A stretch of 64,000 nt of DNA, from the NCBI GenBank assembly GCA_963809795.1, contig CAWELN010000022.1, positions 41,381-105,380 on the forward strand, given 5' to 3'. The notes below the pieces were generated by a model. It saw nothing but the letters and a program-made list of their open reading frames with translations, was not told the origin of the DNA and searched no databases. Every line of letters starts with the position of its first letter. Position 1 is the stretch's first letter. A program made the translations under genes and the position numbers. This DNA is from DASUAS01 sp963809795. Its GTDB lineage: Bacteria > Actinomycetota > Acidimicrobiia > IMCC26256 > DASPTH01. Below are positions 63,399-64,000 of the stretch, piece by piece.

Positions 63399-63959
63399 TC
63401 AGCTCTGGGTGCGGTAGCGGAGGTTCACGACACCGTTGCCGAACCGGTGCTCCTCCAGCAGCTCCAACTGGACGCGGGCGTCGCTGGGGAATGCGGGCTT
63501 GCCTCCACCGACGAGCACCGGATGGATGAAGAGCTGGCACTCATCGACCAGCCCGGCCTTGAACGCGTGCGCCGCGAGGGTCGGGCCGCCGACGGTCAAA
63601 TCGCTGGCGGCAGCCGTCTTCATGTCGCGGACCGCATCCGGGTCGAAGCGGCGCTCGAGCCGCGTGTCGGCGGTCGAGACGACGGGCAACGTCGTGGAGT
63701 AGACGATCTTGTCGGCCGCCTGCCAGAGGTTCGCGAAGTCGGCCCTGAGCTCCGACTCGGCGGCCAGAGCAGGTTCGGTCTCCCAGACGGCCATCGTTTC
63801 GTACATGCGCCGTCCATAGAGGTAGGTGCCGACGGGGCGCACAACGTCAGTGATGAAGGTGAAGTACTCGTCGCTGGGCGCGGTCCATTCGAAGCTGCCG
63901 TGGGCGTCCTCGATGTAGCCGTCAAGCGACACATTCGCCACGTAGATCAGCTTGGCCAT
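63399..63959 (-). CDS. Dihydrofolate reductase-like (RibD C-terminal domain) protein
   Basis: The product has 186 residues. KLIYVANVSLDGYIEDAHGSFEWT at the start, YLYGRRMYETMAVWE, SDLTVGGPTLAAHAFKAGLVDE and FIHPVLVGGGKPAF are the conserved signature segments of the RibD_C/DHFR-like family. It is probably an NADPH-dependent reductase of unknown substrate. It is complete within the window. It converges on the sigma factor gene across about 120 bp in which no other gene is visible. Confidence 0.9.
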   Translation of the reverse strand: MAKLIYVANVSLDGYIEDAHGSFEWTAPSDEYFTFITDVVRPVGTYLYGRRMYETMAVWETEPALAAESELRADFANLWQAADKIVYSTTLPVVSTADTRLERRFDPDAVRDMKTAAASDLTVGGPTLAAHAFKAGLVDECQLFIHPVLVGGGKPAFPSDARVQLELLEEHRFGNGVVNLRYRTQS

Positions 63960-64000
63960 GCCGCTCCTCGGTCGCCCGCGTGATGGTGCCTGGGACCAAA

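Overview
The window is a GC-rich stretch of a chromosome, with densely packed genes and frequent ATGA/GTGA start-stop overlaps. It looks like an actinomycete, most likely an uncultured Acidimicrobiia-type lineage. The GlgE maltosyltransferase pathway, an AfsR/BTAD-type regulator, a degraded Ddn-type (F420 nitroreductase family) gene, and paired P450s with amidohydrolases all fit that. The lineage is inferred from gene content alone. I saw no rRNA, tRNA, CRISPR array, insertion sequence or prophage genes.

Layout. Positions 1-8478 hold an alpha-glucan/trehalose locus: glgE-treS-mak-glgB plus the first codons of a further GH13-type gene on the minus strand, and a compact malQ on the plus strand. 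From 8.6 to 17.8 kb there are housekeeping and miscellaneous genes: an SRPBCC protein, an RraA-like protein, a cupin, an ureidoglycolate-lyase-like protein, a ClC channel, a TetR repressor with its likely operator, an SDR, guaA with a peculiar leader ORF, and a Bax-inhibitor-1-like protein. From 17.8 to 25.9 kb lies a catabolic block: two P450s, an acetoacetate-decarboxylase-family protein and two amidohydrolases on the minus strand, then SDR-thioesterase-tyrosine phosphatase on the plus strand. From 26 to 33.2 kb come three very small genes, ppk2, a GH65 phosphorylase coupled to a truncated HAD gene, a frameshifted zwf and a PatB/MalY aminotransferase.

Positions 33.3-43.6 kb are the most unusual part. 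They hold a double FtsX permease without its ATPase, a BTAD/cyclase/ATPase regulator with a frameshift, and an 885-residue fusion of an uncharacterised helical family with a rubber-oxygenase (Lcp)-like domain. A Crp-type regulator and a stand-alone cyclic-nucleotide-binding protein follow. From 43.6 to 50.7 kb are two alpha/beta hydrolases (one frameshifted), an aldehyde dehydrogenase, a Rieske oxygenase, a cupin with a perfect palindrome upstream, and VOC and AraC genes.

Positions 50.8-64 kb look like an accessory region of small orphan and stress-type genes. It contains a lone molbindin, an HxlR regulator fused to an alkyltransferase-like domain, a SnoaL protein, SHOCT, DUF5996 and DUF1905 proteins, a debranching-enzyme-like protein with a GT4 glycosyltransferase, a VC0807-family membrane protein, three coupled micro-genes before a second adenylate kinase, tiny basic proteins, a group-2 sigma factor and a RibD-type reductase.

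Carbohydrate storage is the strongest theme. The GlgE operon converts trehalose through maltose and maltose-1-phosphate to branched glucan. MalQ, GH65, the debranching-like enzyme and GT4 remodel such sugars, and zwf takes glucose-6-phosphate onward. Three genes (zwf, the BTAD regulator, an esterase) are each broken by a shift of the same phase, which may reflect assembly errors rather than decay.
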